Positions 37,263-47,237 of a stretch of DNA of 64,000 nucleotides are shown here, one piece after another. The first letter of the stretch is position 1; each line of letters begins with the position of its first letter. Origin of the DNA: Ustilago trichophora (lineage: Eukaryota; Basidiomycota; Ustilaginomycetes; Ustilaginales; Ustilaginaceae); the NCBI GenBank assembly GCA_900323505.1, contig OOIN01000003.1, forward strand, positions 682,001-746,000, written 5' to 3'. The notes beneath the pieces were generated by a model that had not been told where the DNA came from, ran no database searches, and was given only the letters and a program-made list of their open reading frames with translations. Position numbers and translations under genes: made by a program.

Positions 37263-38852
37263 CTAGCGAATCTCGATCGAAAGCTGATCCACCAACCGAC
37301 CCAAAACATCCGAATGGAGCTCGTTGACCTCCTCGTTCTCCAACGAACGATCCATCGATCTGTAGTTGATCCTGTAGCACAAGCTCTGCTTCTTGGTCTT
37401 GGGATGGACAAAGTCATCGATCTTGACGACATCCTCCACCAGGTCTCCTACGCGATCGCGAACGATTTCGAACAGGTCGTTCTCGTGGAACTTTTTGTCC
37501 TGTGGCAACCAGAACGAGACGTCCTTGTAGCACGGTGGATACTTAGAGTAGGGCTTGAAGGTGAGCAGTTTTGGTTTGTGAATGGCGGCGGTGCCGGACT
37601 TGGCTTGACCGCCGGCTGCCGAAGGTTTGTTGCTGTCGGCACTGGCGAATTGGCCGAGGAAACGTGGGTCTTGGGTCCAGAAGAGTCGGATGTCGGGGAT
37701 CGAGTATAGTACCATGGCGATGCGCTCTAAGCCCAGACCAAACGCCCAACCCAGTCGATCGGGTACACCAGCCTTGTCCAATGTCTTTTGCTGGACCACA
37801 CCACAGCCCAGGATCTCCAGCCACTTTCCTCTGAACCACACTTCCACTTCGTACGAAGGAGACGTGAAAGGGAAGAATGCCGGGATCCAACGGACTCGCA
37901 GTGGATCCGTCGCTGAGCCGCCTTTCTGTGCGGTTTCGAAAGCATGACGTTCTCCAAACAATTCAAACACGAGTGTGTTGAGTGTCGCCTTCAAATGTCG
38001 GACAGCGAGCGCGGCCTCCCGAGGGTCATGATGCGCCTGGTAACCACCCGCTTCCGAGAGACCAACAGCGTCTTCGATCTCAAAGTTGGCCTTGGCGAGC
38101 TTCGCCTCCATATCGACGCACTCCTGCTCCACTTTGCCGCCAGGCGCATAGTCAGAGTGCGGAAAGATGGCCGCACCTTCGACCTGGTGAAAGATGGGAT
38201 AGTGTGAAGCGTCGATCTCATCGCGACGGTAGACGTCGGCGGTGAGCAGCCAGCGCTCGTTCTTGTTGCGGAAGGTCTCAACTTCGTGTGCCGACGTATG
38301 GGTGCGGAGGCATGTAGAGCGGTTGACGTAGTAGGTATCCGTGGGACTTCGACCAGGGTGATCGGCGGCGATGCCGAGGTCTTCAAAGTTGAGCTCGGTG
38401 GTGACGACGGGAGAGGTGGCTTGGATGGCGGTGTAGTTGGGACCAATGGAGGCTTCGATTTGATCGCGAAGGAGGCCGAGTGGGTGGTTCTTGGTGTAGG
38501 GGAGTGTGGGTGTGGGTGCGAGTCGGGATAGGATCGAAGCGGGGATGTTGGTGTAGTCGTCCGTCGGGTACTCCTTGCCGAGGATGCTGATTGTAGTTGG
38601 TGATAGAGTAGCATGAGTAGAGCCAAGCTGGATAACTCTCGATGTAGAGAACGACCTGAAGCCTGTCCTTGCGAGAGCCCTAGTTGATGAACGAGTGAGA
38701 GAGGCATGTGTCCGGGGCTGCCCAATGTTGCTGGAGCGTGTGTGCATCTGCGAGGTAAGGTTCTGTACCCTTGCGTGGATCTGAGCGGGTCGAGCCGTCT
38801 GTCGAGCGCCGAGGCAAGCCCTGCAGGCTGCTTGCGAAGGGATCTTGATCAT
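37263..38852 (-). CDS. MSF1: Mitochondrial phenylalanyl-tRNA synthetase
   Basis: The 529-residue product charges mitochondrial tRNA-Phe as a single-chain class II synthetase. The first 75 residues or so are rich in Arg, Ser, Thr and Ala with almost no acids, a mitochondrial targeting sequence. The catalytic core (about 120-410) shows HPLGLLRDQIE, TYYVNRSTCLRTHTSAHE (class II motif 2 region), YRRDEIDASHYPIFHQVEG and the motif 3 part AFGLGLERIAMVLYSIPDIRLFW. The C-terminal FDX-ACB anticodon-binding domain (about 435-529) reads KYPPCYKDVSFWLP to SLCYRINYRSMDRSLENEEVN. Length is like yeast Msf1 (469) with a longer presequence. The first ATG at 38852 is required for the presequence. It is divergent from the acidic protein gene at 39120. 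Confidence 0.95.
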   Translation of the reverse strand: MIKIPSQAACRACLGARQTARPAQIHARVQNLTSQMHTRSSNIGQPRTHASLTRSSTRALARTGFRSFSTSRVIQLGSTHATLSPTTISILGKEYPTDDYTNIPASILSRLAPTPTLPYTKNHPLGLLRDQIEASIGPNYTAIQATSPVVTTELNFEDLGIAADHPGRSPTDTYYVNRSTCLRTHTSAHEVETFRNKNERWLLTADVYRRDEIDASHYPIFHQVEGAAIFPHSDYAPGGKVEQECVDMEAKLAKANFEIEDAVGLSEAGGYQAHHDPREAALAVRHLKATLNTLVFELFGERHAFETAQKGGSATDPLRVRWIPAFFPFTSPSYEVEVWFRGKWLEILGCGVVQQKTLDKAGVPDRLGWAFGLGLERIAMVLYSIPDIRLFWTQDPRFLGQFASADSNKPSAAGGQAKSGTAAIHKPKLLTFKPYSKYPPCYKDVSFWLPQDKKFHENDLFEIVRDRVGDLVEDVVKIDDFVHPKTKKQSLCYRINYRSMDRSLENEEVNELHSDVLGRLVDQLSIEIR

Positions 38853-39119
38853 CGCTCAAAGTATGTCTTGCTGACGAGCGAGCCTCTTAATGATGATCAG
38901 CAGAAGTGAGGGAAGTCTTGATATGATCCAACCTTCTCATTCTGCCATTTTTGTCATGCCGGAATCGGAACTCGGAGGAAAAAAGAAGGCTGGCACGCAC
39001 GCACCAATTTCAACATCCGCTGCTGTTCCTCAAAAACCCACCGCTCAGCCTGACCACCATCATCATCTGTTCGCAGACTGACATCCACCACCGCATTCTT
39101 GTTCAAGCTGAAAGCCAAA

Positions 39120-40310
39120 ATGGACATCTACGACCCTGGCCTAATGGCCGGCTCCAACCGCGCAGACGGCACCAGCACTCCAACCAACTCCAATTCGGAC
39201 CAGCCCAAAACCGAGCTCGACCAAAACGTCGAAAAGCTGGTAGGCAACATCTCGAATTGGTGGTCTGGATTTGCGAAAAAGTCGCAGGACTCCATCAATC
39301 AAGCCCGCAAAGAGATGGAGAACAGGGGAGGTATCGTCAACTACGCCAAGAGCGAATATGCCAAACTGGAATCTTCGATAGGGGAAGCGCAGAAGAAGGC
39401 GAGGGATCAAAGTCAAACTTCGTCCACAGAGCCGCCGGCGGATCCCTCGCTGGATGACACCGCGGTCTTCTCCAGCGGTGCAACTGCAAAATCGGAAAAC
39501 AGCAAGGGAAAGCAAAGAGCGATGGACGAGCCCTCCCCAGCAGCAGCAGAAGCCGCAACTGCCTCTGATCAAGGCCCCACTCTAGGCGCATCCGTCTCTT
39601 CACTATTCTCCAAACTCACCTCCGATCCCCGTCTCGTACAACTTCAACACTCTCTCACATCCACCTTGCAGTCCGTCTCCTCACCACAGGGAGAACCCAA
39701 AGAAGCCGGCGACAAGACCACAGCATCTACACCGATCAACATCCAAGAATCGCTTTCGAAACTGTCGCTCACCATCCAATCGCATCTTCCGCATTTGGAT
39801 CTCAAGGAATCGCAGCAGTTGGCAACACGCTATTTGCACGCTACCGAGAGTTTTGCGCGTGAGATGCAGTCGGATATGAAGGAGTTTGTTGGGGAGTTGG
39901 TGCGGATCGTTCCTCCCGAAGGGGAGGGGGAGAACGAGGAAGGGGAAGAGGAGAAGAAGGCAGATGCTGGCCGTTCTCCCGGCGAGGAGGGTGGTAAGAA
40001 CGTTTCTGCAACGGAAAAGGCAACGCCGACCACAGAAGTCAAGATTGCCTCTGAGGATGTCCAAAGTGAACCGAAGGAGACTTCAACTGCTGCAGTGTCA
40101 GCTTTGGCACCAACAGAGGATGAGGAGGACTTTGCCTGGGATGAAGACGATGAAGAAGCAGCTGCAGCCAGTGGTGAGGCTACATTATCCGTCGCATTGG
40201 AGAAGAAGGAGGATGTCCCTGCTTCTACCACTGCCAGTGTTGATACCGAGACAAAACCTGCTGAGAAGAAAGCGCCGGAGGAGTCAGAAGACGACTCTGA
40301 CTGGGAGTAA
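39120..40310 (+). CDS. Acidic protein resembling fungal Dos2/BSD proteins, BSD domain not visible
   Basis: The product has 396 residues. N-terminal part (about 30-90): KLVGNISNWWSGF, then a probable amphipathic helix or coiled coil rich in Lys, Glu and Ala. Middle: Ser/Thr/Ala-rich linker. Residues about 215-270 form a second helical block (QQLATRYLHATESF, FVGELVRIVPPEGE). The C-terminus is strongly acidic and ends DDSDWE. A tryptophan-containing N-terminal helix, a block ending in V-x-P-P-E, and an acidic tail ending D-W-E are what I recall from fungal Dos2-like BSD proteins. However, the BSD signature (E-F-W-x-R-Y-F) is not seen, so the assignment is tentative. The open frame extends 21 bases upstream only from a TTG; the ATG at 39120 is preferred. 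Confidence 0.6.
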   Translation: MDIYDPGLMAGSNRADGTSTPTNSNSDQPKTELDQNVEKLVGNISNWWSGFAKKSQDSINQARKEMENRGGIVNYAKSEYAKLESSIGEAQKKARDQSQTSSTEPPADPSLDDTAVFSSGATAKSENSKGKQRAMDEPSPAAAEAATASDQGPTLGASVSSLFSKLTSDPRLVQLQHSLTSTLQSVSSPQGEPKEAGDKTTASTPINIQESLSKLSLTIQSHLPHLDLKESQQLATRYLHATESFAREMQSDMKEFVGELVRIVPPEGEGENEEGEEEKKADAGRSPGEEGGKNVSATEKATPTTEVKIASEDVQSEPKETSTAAVSALAPTEDEEDFAWDEDDEEAAAASGEATLSVALEKKEDVPASTTASVDTETKPAEKKAPEESEDDSDWE

Positions 40311-40607
40311 CAAATCGATAAGAAAATGCTACATTAACCTCGACGAGTCTCGAGCCAGCATTGCAGGATGAGAGACAATGCTGATCGATCAGTAGCCATC
40401 TTACAGGGATATCATCTGTATCGCTCCTCCAGATGTTTGATAGCTGCTTCAGAATGCTCCAATCTCATACGATGACGCGAATTAGCATAGCCCTTCTATT
40501 CTGATCAGTCGATTGTGTCACAGATTTCGCATCACATTCGGTCGATGAACTTGGTAAAGAAGCATGAATTGCTTTGAGTAGACACGGGGGGCTTATTCCG
40601 AGCGCAT

Positions 40608-42794
40608 TCAAGCTTCAGCGCCATCGCGAATTTCAGGCGGCGGTGGTGAGACGGAAGGCTCGTTGGAATTGGTGTCAACGCCTTTTGAGGTCCAAAAGTC
40701 GTTCTTGGTGCGCGACGAGATGCGCGGGAGCCCCCTAGCACCAGCTGCCAACTTTGGCGATGATTTGGGACTGCTTGTACCCGAAAGTGTTGGGAGTACG
40801 ATCTTGTCGTCGTTGCGAGCGATCTCATCGTCCGTGTCTTCCTCAGAGACAAAGGTGGATGGTGCAGAGTGTGAGAGGTCTTCCAAATCGGCCTGTGTGA
40901 TCTCTGTTCGAGTCTTTCGAGCGCGCTTGTTAGAAGCTTCTCCGTTCGCTGCCCTTTGCTTGGAGGCAGGCTTTGCCTTGGCGGAGCGGGTCGCGCTGTA
41001 TCGAGAATCTTCTTCCTCTTCATCTTCCTTGTCAGCCGAGGGACGCTGGCGGCTAGAACCGGATGAATTGATATCGGAACCTGCGGAAGAGGAAGCGGCT
41101 CTCGTCCTGCGCTTCGTGCTTGGTTCACTGTCTGCAGCTGGTGCATCGCGGGTTACCTTGGCAGCCGAAGCAGCACCTCGAATCGACAAAGTCGGCATTT
41201 GGCCCCGCTTTGCGGCGTTTTGAGCCTCGCTGATAGAGACGACGCCGCTGTTTCCATTGGCTTTGCCTTTGCTCTTTCCCGAAGCTCGGGCATCAGATGA
41301 GGCAGTACCGGATCCCGAGGCGCGTGGTTCTGGCTGCACTGTCCGCGAGGGGGATGGACGTGCAGGAGGAGGGCTGCTTGGCGGGGCTGGTCTGCCCAGC
41401 TTGAATTGGAGCGAGCCGGAATAGTAAAGCTCTTCCATCTCCTTCCTTTGACGAACGACAGGATTTGAAATACCAAGAATAGTGCCGAGTAGGCTGTTGG
41501 GATCCTTGTCGTCCTTACCACCTTCAGCGGTGGAATCGCGCACGAGCGCCCGCCTTGCCTCTGCGTCGGAATCCGAGTCCGAATCGACGGAGAAACGGCG
41601 ATGCTTTCCACGACCAGCATCGTTGCGAGAGGTACCGTTCGATGAGCCACGCAGACCGACACTTCCTTCGTTGGCCTGCTGGCAGATGGCAGCTGTGAGA
41701 ATGTCGAATGCGCCGGCCAATGTAGACCTGACGTTGATGATGCCAAAGGAGCCTTTCGAGATGTCGTTGGAGGGGTCGTGGGGATCCTCAATGCAGAGCA
41801 TGAACGGTCGCCTCTCGTCCTTCCAGCCGCGACGCGCCTTGCTAAAGTATCCACCACGACCCCTGATAGAAATTCCACAGTTGTCGTACCCAAAGTTTTT
41901 GCCATAGAGCTCGAGGAATTCGAGCAAAAGAACACCCAGACTCCTTGCAGGATCGATCTCGCCTCGCTGCACTTTGGGGTGGAGTTGGAGGAAGCTGATG
42001 ACCATGATGATGACACTGTAACTTCCTAGACCGCCCGAAAAGACTTCACTCATGCCTCTCTGCATGAGGAGATGCTTGACAACCAAGATTAGGGGACGAA
42101 TGTGGGGCCATTTGCGGAGCCAGCTGTTGACGTAGGTTGCGGTGGTGAGACCGTTGGTGTGATTGAGCGAGATATCAACTTTGAGCCGCGCATAGGTGGT
42201 GACGAACTTGATGATGGGCACCTTGGCCTTGGCAATGACTTGGACGTCTGTGGCGAGGTTGTGTCGACGCAAGCAGGCGGCCATTGTGCGGAGAGCGGAC
42301 TGGGTTCTGAGGTTTGCCATGGAGCGACTGACGACGACTAGATCTAGATCACCCTGCGGGAGATAGAGCTTTGTCTCTTGACTTCCAAAGGGATGTACCT
42401 CTGCATCGCGGAACTGTGATTTGATGGCGCGACTGATGAGTTCGATGACCATGCAGCGTGTTTCATGCTCTGCGGCGGTAGGCGCCAACCAGTCGTCAAA
42501 AGCCATGAGCTCTCGATGCAATGCTTCAGCACCGTTCTGGCATTTGCTCCATTCGACATCGGCGGACCATGGAGTGTGTCGTGAACGTGCCATCTCTCGT
42601 TCCTTTTTGGAGCGACCATCATCTTGGCGTTCGTCTGCTTTGCGCTTCTTTCCCTTTACCTCGCGTGATTTGGAGCCACGACCTCCGTTGGCCTGTGATG
42701 AAGACTGAGGTGCATCGTCGTCGTGATCGACTCCAAAGTCGAAGGCGATAAAGTCCTGGGCACCAAACGCCTTTTCTTGCGTGGAGACGGGCAT
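40608..42794 (-). CDS. Non-canonical poly(A) polymerase, Trf4/Trf5/Cid14 type
   Basis: The 728-residue product adds short poly(A) tails to nuclear RNAs, marking them for the exosome as part of a TRAMP-like complex. The nucleotidyltransferase domain (about 90-215) has the helix-turn GS at 137-138 and the metal-binding Asp149 and Asp151 in LPQGDLDLVV, with the third Asp207 in LKVDISL. The central/PAP-associated domain (about 215-360) has SGGLGSYSVIIMVISFLQ and the C-terminal FGYDNCGISIRGRGGYF and PFMLCIEDPHDPSNDISKGSFGI. An N-terminal Lys/Arg-rich stretch (KGKKRKADERQDDGRSKKE) is a probable nuclear localisation signal. The C-terminal 300 residues are disordered, with Ser/Pro runs and basic patches. 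Start 42794 is the first ATG. All catalytic residues are intact. Confidence 0.93.
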   Translation of the reverse strand: MPVSTQEKAFGAQDFIAFDFGVDHDDDAPQSSSQANGGRGSKSREVKGKKRKADERQDDGRSKKEREMARSRHTPWSADVEWSKCQNGAEALHRELMAFDDWLAPTAAEHETRCMVIELISRAIKSQFRDAEVHPFGSQETKLYLPQGDLDLVVVSRSMANLRTQSALRTMAACLRRHNLATDVQVIAKAKVPIIKFVTTYARLKVDISLNHTNGLTTATYVNSWLRKWPHIRPLILVVKHLLMQRGMSEVFSGGLGSYSVIIMVISFLQLHPKVQRGEIDPARSLGVLLLEFLELYGKNFGYDNCGISIRGRGGYFSKARRGWKDERRPFMLCIEDPHDPSNDISKGSFGIINVRSTLAGAFDILTAAICQQANEGSVGLRGSSNGTSRNDAGRGKHRRFSVDSDSDSDAEARRALVRDSTAEGGKDDKDPNSLLGTILGISNPVVRQRKEMEELYYSGSLQFKLGRPAPPSSPPPARPSPSRTVQPEPRASGSGTASSDARASGKSKGKANGNSGVVSISEAQNAAKRGQMPTLSIRGAASAAKVTRDAPAADSEPSTKRRTRAASSSAGSDINSSGSSRQRPSADKEDEEEEDSRYSATRSAKAKPASKQRAANGEASNKRARKTRTEITQADLEDLSHSAPSTFVSEEDTDDEIARNDDKIVLPTLSGTSSPKSSPKLAAGARGLPRISSRTKNDFWTSKGVDTNSNEPSVSPPPPEIRDGAEA

Positions 42795-43547
42795 TGTGAG
42801 GAGAAGTAAGGCGGCGATCGGCCTTGACGTCGAGATGGTATGGACTGCCTATATGCTGTTTGGGTGGCTGATATGATGAGCAAGTGATCAGCTCAATAGC
42901 GATGCTTGGGCTTCGGCTTTGATCCGCTAGCCTGAGTCCCGCTTGGCTTCGGCAAGAACCTTGTACGATAATGGACCGTGGGAACGATGATGATGACCAG
43001 CGCTTTGGCGTGGCTGGTGAGGGTGATGTGCTGATGTGCTGATGTGGTGAAAGGTGATAGGTGATAGGAAAGGAAGAGTGAATGCTCTTGGCTGTATTCG
43101 ATGATTAGCCACTCTTTGCACTGTTCCGCCAAGCCCAGAATTTTTCAAAAGAGGGTCCGCTCTATGAAACGCAATATTTTTGTTTTTGTTTTTGTAAAAA
43201 CCTTTTCTTCCAAAGTGGAGCAACAGACATTGAGCCACTGAGCAGCCTACAGTGTGGGGACTGCCGAGTTCCGTTCCATCTCACCATCCCATTCCTCTTA
43301 ACACCAGCACATCGACAGACCTCTTCTCACCCTTTAACTCATCTTGTTTCACTTGCGCTTCAATAGGTGAGCGCACAAAAGCAGAGCTCGTCATCACGGC
43401 TGACATTCTGATGATCGGCAGTTCCACTCGGTCTCGTTAAACATCGGTCGCAAGCACAAGGCTTACGGCACTCTTCTCCGAGCCTATCCGCACCATCAGA
43501 TCATTAGCACCACAGAGAAGGGCGCACCTTCCCTTCCACCTTCCAAG
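42795..43547. other. Divergent promoter region of Trf4-like and Prp5 genes
   Basis: This 753-base space holds both promoters. A GTTTTTGTTTTTGT tract lies near 43178-43196. A possible leader intron for the helicase gene (for example GTGAGC at 43369 to an AG near 43420) cannot be confirmed. No gene is seen. Confidence 0.45.
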
Positions 43548-46500
43548 ATGGCCGGCTACGATGATCGTCAAGACTATCGTCGCTCCGCCTCCTCCTCCTC
43601 TTCTCATCATCGATCTCGCACCAGTAAGCATGATTCCTCGTCCTCGTACAGAAGCCACGGACACGAGCCAACCAGACGACGTTCTCGTTCTCCTTCCTCG
43701 TATCACCATTCCTCTTCGCGCAGCCATCGTGATCATCCCAACGTCCCTTTCTTGAACGAGGCCGACCACGACAGGCGGCATGACCGTCCACGCGAACGTG
43801 AGTGGGACCGACGCAGCTACGATTCTCGCTCTGGCGCTGCGGCTGGACCATCTCATAACGACAGGTATGCGCATGATTCAGTACAAAGGGGTGGCCGCAG
43901 GCGATGGGACGAACCTGCACCTGCTCCTTCACCGCCTGGACCACCAGCGTTCCCTCACCAAGAAGCGGTCAGAATGGCTGCCCCGAATGTCCTTCCTTCT
44001 AGACCAGTACGTCCACCCGGCGCAGCGCCTGGTCCACCACCTGCACTCCCACCACCCGGCCCACCTCCCTCTGTATCAACTCCTGCTGGACCTCCTCCAA
44101 GTGCACCCATCTCAGCTGAAGAGCAGGCAAAGCTCGCCAAGAAGGCCCGACTCGAAGCATGGCGCAAGGAACAGGCTGCAAAGAAGGCGCTCGAGGAAGC
44201 TAAGCTGCGTGCTCAGTCCATCGCCAGTGCTGTTGCGCCTGCGGCTCAGAGACAAGAAACCTCGTCATCCTCTTCAACTGGTCAGACTGCACCTACTTCA
44301 ATCAATGCCACGGGTCTACGTACACTGTCTCTGCGCACAGACCCCTCCAGAGTCAACGCACAGAACCGATCACGGTCTATGATGGAAGATGCATCCGAAC
44401 CAACCACCAGAAAGCACATCAACCGCTTCGACGATCTGCCTCCACTGGAACCTACTGTCCCGTCGTCACTCAAGGGCTCTTTCGATGATGACGATGATGA
44501 CGATGATGACCAACCGCCACAACCTGATAACTCCTCGGCACCCCGAGGCTCCAACCCCGACATGGATGTGGACCAGGAGGAAGAAGACCCGTTGGACGCT
44601 TTCATGTCCACCGTCAAGAGCCAAGTGGCCCAGGTCAACGCAGACGATCGACGCAAAGCTGGCATCAGTGGTGAGGCTTCCTCGGGCAAATCCAAGTCCA
44701 AAGCGGTAATCCTCGGTCACGATGACAGTGATGGCGAAGTCGATGACCACGATCAAGAGTCCGATGAACTCGACCGAGTCGTTGCCACCGAAGACCTCCT
44801 TGCGCTTGCCGCCAAGAAAGTCAAGAAGAAGGAACTGGCAACTGTGGATCATGCCAGTGTCGATTACGAACCTTTCCGCAAAGTTTTCTACCATCCCCCC
44901 GCCGAGATCCAAGACATGTCGGAAGAGCTGGCCAATCAGATTCGCCTCGAGATGGACGCCATCACCGTTCGTGGCAAAGACTGCCCCAAGCCACTCACCA
45001 AATGGTCGCACTGCGGTCTTCCTGCAAGTTGCTTGGACGTCATCAAGCGCCTCGGCTACGCTGCACCCACGCCCATTCAAACTCAGGCCATCCCTGCCAT
45101 CATGTCTGGCCGAGATATCATTGGTGTCGCAAAGACGGGATCAGGTAAGACAATGGCTTTCCTCCTGCCAATGTTCCGACACATCAAGGACCAACGTCCC
45201 GTAGAGACTGCAGAAGGCCCCGTCGGCATCATCATGACTCCCACCCGCGAGCTCGCTGTGCAGATCTACCGCGAGATGAGACCCTTTATCAAAGCTCTTG
45301 GTCTCCGCGCAGCATGTGTCTATGGAGGAGCTCCCATCTCGGAGCAGATTGCCGAGATGAAGAAGACAGCCGACATCGTCGTGGCTACACCGGGACGTCT
45401 GATCGATCTTCTGACTGCCAACTCGGGCCGCGTCACCAACTTGCGTCGCGTCACCTACCTCGTTCTCGATGAGGCCGATCGCATGTTTGACATGGGTTTC
45501 GAGCCGCAGGTTATGAAGATTGTCAACAACATCCGCCCCGATCGCCAGACAGTCTTGTTCTCCGCCACTTTCCCCAAGCAGATGGAGTCGCTGGCGCGCA
45601 AAGTGCTCAAGAACAAGCCGCTCGAGATCACCGTTGGTGGACGCAGCGTCGTCGCAGCCGAAATCGAACAGATCGTCGAGGTCCGACCCGAGAACAGCAA
45701 GTTCCACCGTCTCCTTGAGATCCTCGGCGAACTGTACAACCGCGAGAAAGACGCCCGTACCCTCATCTTTGTCGATCGGCAAGAGGCAGCGGACGACTTG
45801 CTCAAGGATCTCATTCGAAAGGGCTACGTCACCATGTCCTTACACGGTGGCAAGGATCAGGTGGATCGCGATGAAACCATCTCCGATTTTAAAGCAGGTA
45901 ACGTCCCCATCGTCACGGCAACGTCGGTCGCAGCACGAGGTCTCGATGTCAAGCAGCTCAAGTTGGTCATCAACTACGACGTCCCCAACCACATGGAGGA
46001 CTATGTGCACCGTGCAGGCCGAACCGGCCGCGCGGGACAGAAAGGAACCTGCATCACCTTTATCACGCCCGAACAGGACCGGTATGCGCGCGACATTATC
46101 GCAGCGCTGAAAGCCAGCTCGGCGTACGTTCCACCAGAGCTCGCGTCGATGGCAGAAGCATTCAAGGAGAAGCTTGCCGCTGGCAAAGCGAAAGCAGCCG
46201 GATCTGGATTCGGAGGAAAAGGCCTGGACCGACTCGAGACCGATCGAGAGAAGGTGCTCAAGGCACAGAAGTCGGCGTACGGCGAAGCGGACGAAGATAG
46301 CAAGGCGGCCAACGCAGGTGAATCCGGCGACGCCGCCGCTGGCAAATCAGGCACGCAGGCGGGTGCGGCCAGCTCGGAAGACCAGCTGAGCAAGATTCAG
46401 GGCATGAAGATTGAGATCATGCACGGTGCCGCTCCCGAATCGGTGCGCGACAACAAGACCGTGTCGGCCAGCGATGAGGCTTCCGCCGCCGCCGCCAAGA

Positions 46501-47030
46501 CCAAGGCGGATCAAGAGCAGGAGGCTAGAGAGGCTGCCCAGCTCAAGGCGCAAGAGGCAGCGCTGGAAGCCGCCAAAGCCCACGGTGCGGACACCACCAA
46601 ACTGGCAGCTGTTCTCGAAAACATCCGAAAGCAGGCCAACGCACGCAAGGAGGCGGCCAAGAATTCCGAAACGGATAAGCACAAGGATCGCAAAGCTCGC
46701 GATCCCGACGCCACCGACTACCACGCCATCGTGCCGATCAACGACTTCCCGCAGCGTGCGCGATGGAGAGTAACCAACAAGGAGACCATGAGCCACTTGA
46801 TCGAGTCGACGGGAGCTTCGATCACCAACAAGGGCGTCTTTTACAAGGAAGGGACCGAACCGCAGCCGGGCGAGCCGCCCAAGTTGCAGTTGCTGATTGA
46901 GTCGAATAACAAGTCGATGGTGGAGGATGCGGTGCGAGAGATTCAGCGTCTGCTGGTCGAGGCGACGCAGGCTGTGCTCGAGGCTGAGGCGCGTAATACG
47001 GGTAGCAGCGGACGATATACTGTTGTTTGA
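43548..47030 (+). CDS. PRP5: DEAD-box pre-mRNA splicing helicase Prp5
   Basis: The 1160-residue helicase promotes stable U2 snRNP binding at the branch site and proofreads that pairing. Order: RS-rich N-terminus (about 1-110), Pro-rich stretch, Lys/Ala-rich helix, an Asp run, the Prp5/DDX46 box EDPLDAFM, then the core. Core motifs: Q motif region PLTKWSHCGLP...APTPIQTQAIP, AKTGSGKT (528-535), PTRELAVQI, TPGR, DEAD (641-644), SAT (near 673), ARGLDVKQL and HRAGRTGRAG (from about 821). The long C-terminus is Ala/Lys-rich and ends with a KH-like fold part (RWRVTNKETMSHLIESTGASITNKG), as in DDX46. An SF3b partner is expected. The single-exon structure is notable only in that a splicing factor here needs no splicing of its coding region. 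Start at 43548 (CCAAGATGG). Confidence 0.95.
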   Translation: MAGYDDRQDYRRSASSSSSHHRSRTSKHDSSSSYRSHGHEPTRRRSRSPSSYHHSSSRSHRDHPNVPFLNEADHDRRHDRPREREWDRRSYDSRSGAAAGPSHNDRYAHDSVQRGGRRRWDEPAPAPSPPGPPAFPHQEAVRMAAPNVLPSRPVRPPGAAPGPPPALPPPGPPPSVSTPAGPPPSAPISAEEQAKLAKKARLEAWRKEQAAKKALEEAKLRAQSIASAVAPAAQRQETSSSSSTGQTAPTSINATGLRTLSLRTDPSRVNAQNRSRSMMEDASEPTTRKHINRFDDLPPLEPTVPSSLKGSFDDDDDDDDDQPPQPDNSSAPRGSNPDMDVDQEEEDPLDAFMSTVKSQVAQVNADDRRKAGISGEASSGKSKSKAVILGHDDSDGEVDDHDQESDELDRVVATEDLLALAAKKVKKKELATVDHASVDYEPFRKVFYHPPAEIQDMSEELANQIRLEMDAITVRGKDCPKPLTKWSHCGLPASCLDVIKRLGYAAPTPIQTQAIPAIMSGRDIIGVAKTGSGKTMAFLLPMFRHIKDQRPVETAEGPVGIIMTPTRELAVQIYREMRPFIKALGLRAACVYGGAPISEQIAEMKKTADIVVATPGRLIDLLTANSGRVTNLRRVTYLVLDEADRMFDMGFEPQVMKIVNNIRPDRQTVLFSATFPKQMESLARKVLKNKPLEITVGGRSVVAAEIEQIVEVRPENSKFHRLLEILGELYNREKDARTLIFVDRQEAADDLLKDLIRKGYVTMSLHGGKDQVDRDETISDFKAGNVPIVTATSVAARGLDVKQLKLVINYDVPNHMEDYVHRAGRTGRAGQKGTCITFITPEQDRYARDIIAALKASSAYVPPELASMAEAFKEKLAAGKAKAAGSGFGGKGLDRLETDREKVLKAQKSAYGEADEDSKAANAGESGDAAAGKSGTQAGAASSEDQLSKIQGMKIEIMHGAAPESVRDNKTVSASDEASAAAAKTKADQEQEAREAAQLKAQEAALEAAKAHGADTTKLAAVLENIRKQANARKEAAKNSETDKHKDRKARDPDATDYHAIVPINDFPQRARWRVTNKETMSHLIESTGASITNKGVFYKEGTEPQPGEPPKLQLLIESNNKSMVEDAVREIQRLLVEATQAVLEAEARNTGSSGRYTVV

Positions 47031-47237
47031 TTTGTCGTGGATCGGCTTGGATCATGATTCGAAGAAAACTAAAGATCTCTCACAATATGGGATGCCGGCT
47101 GATATCGTGTGCGTGTTTACGATGAGCTATGCCGATAGTCATGATGTGCGATGGATGCGAGGATGAGTTGGTTGAAGAAGCGTGGATACAAGTACAGATG
47201 ATGTCACGATGCAAGGTGTACAAAAAAAACGCGCAGA

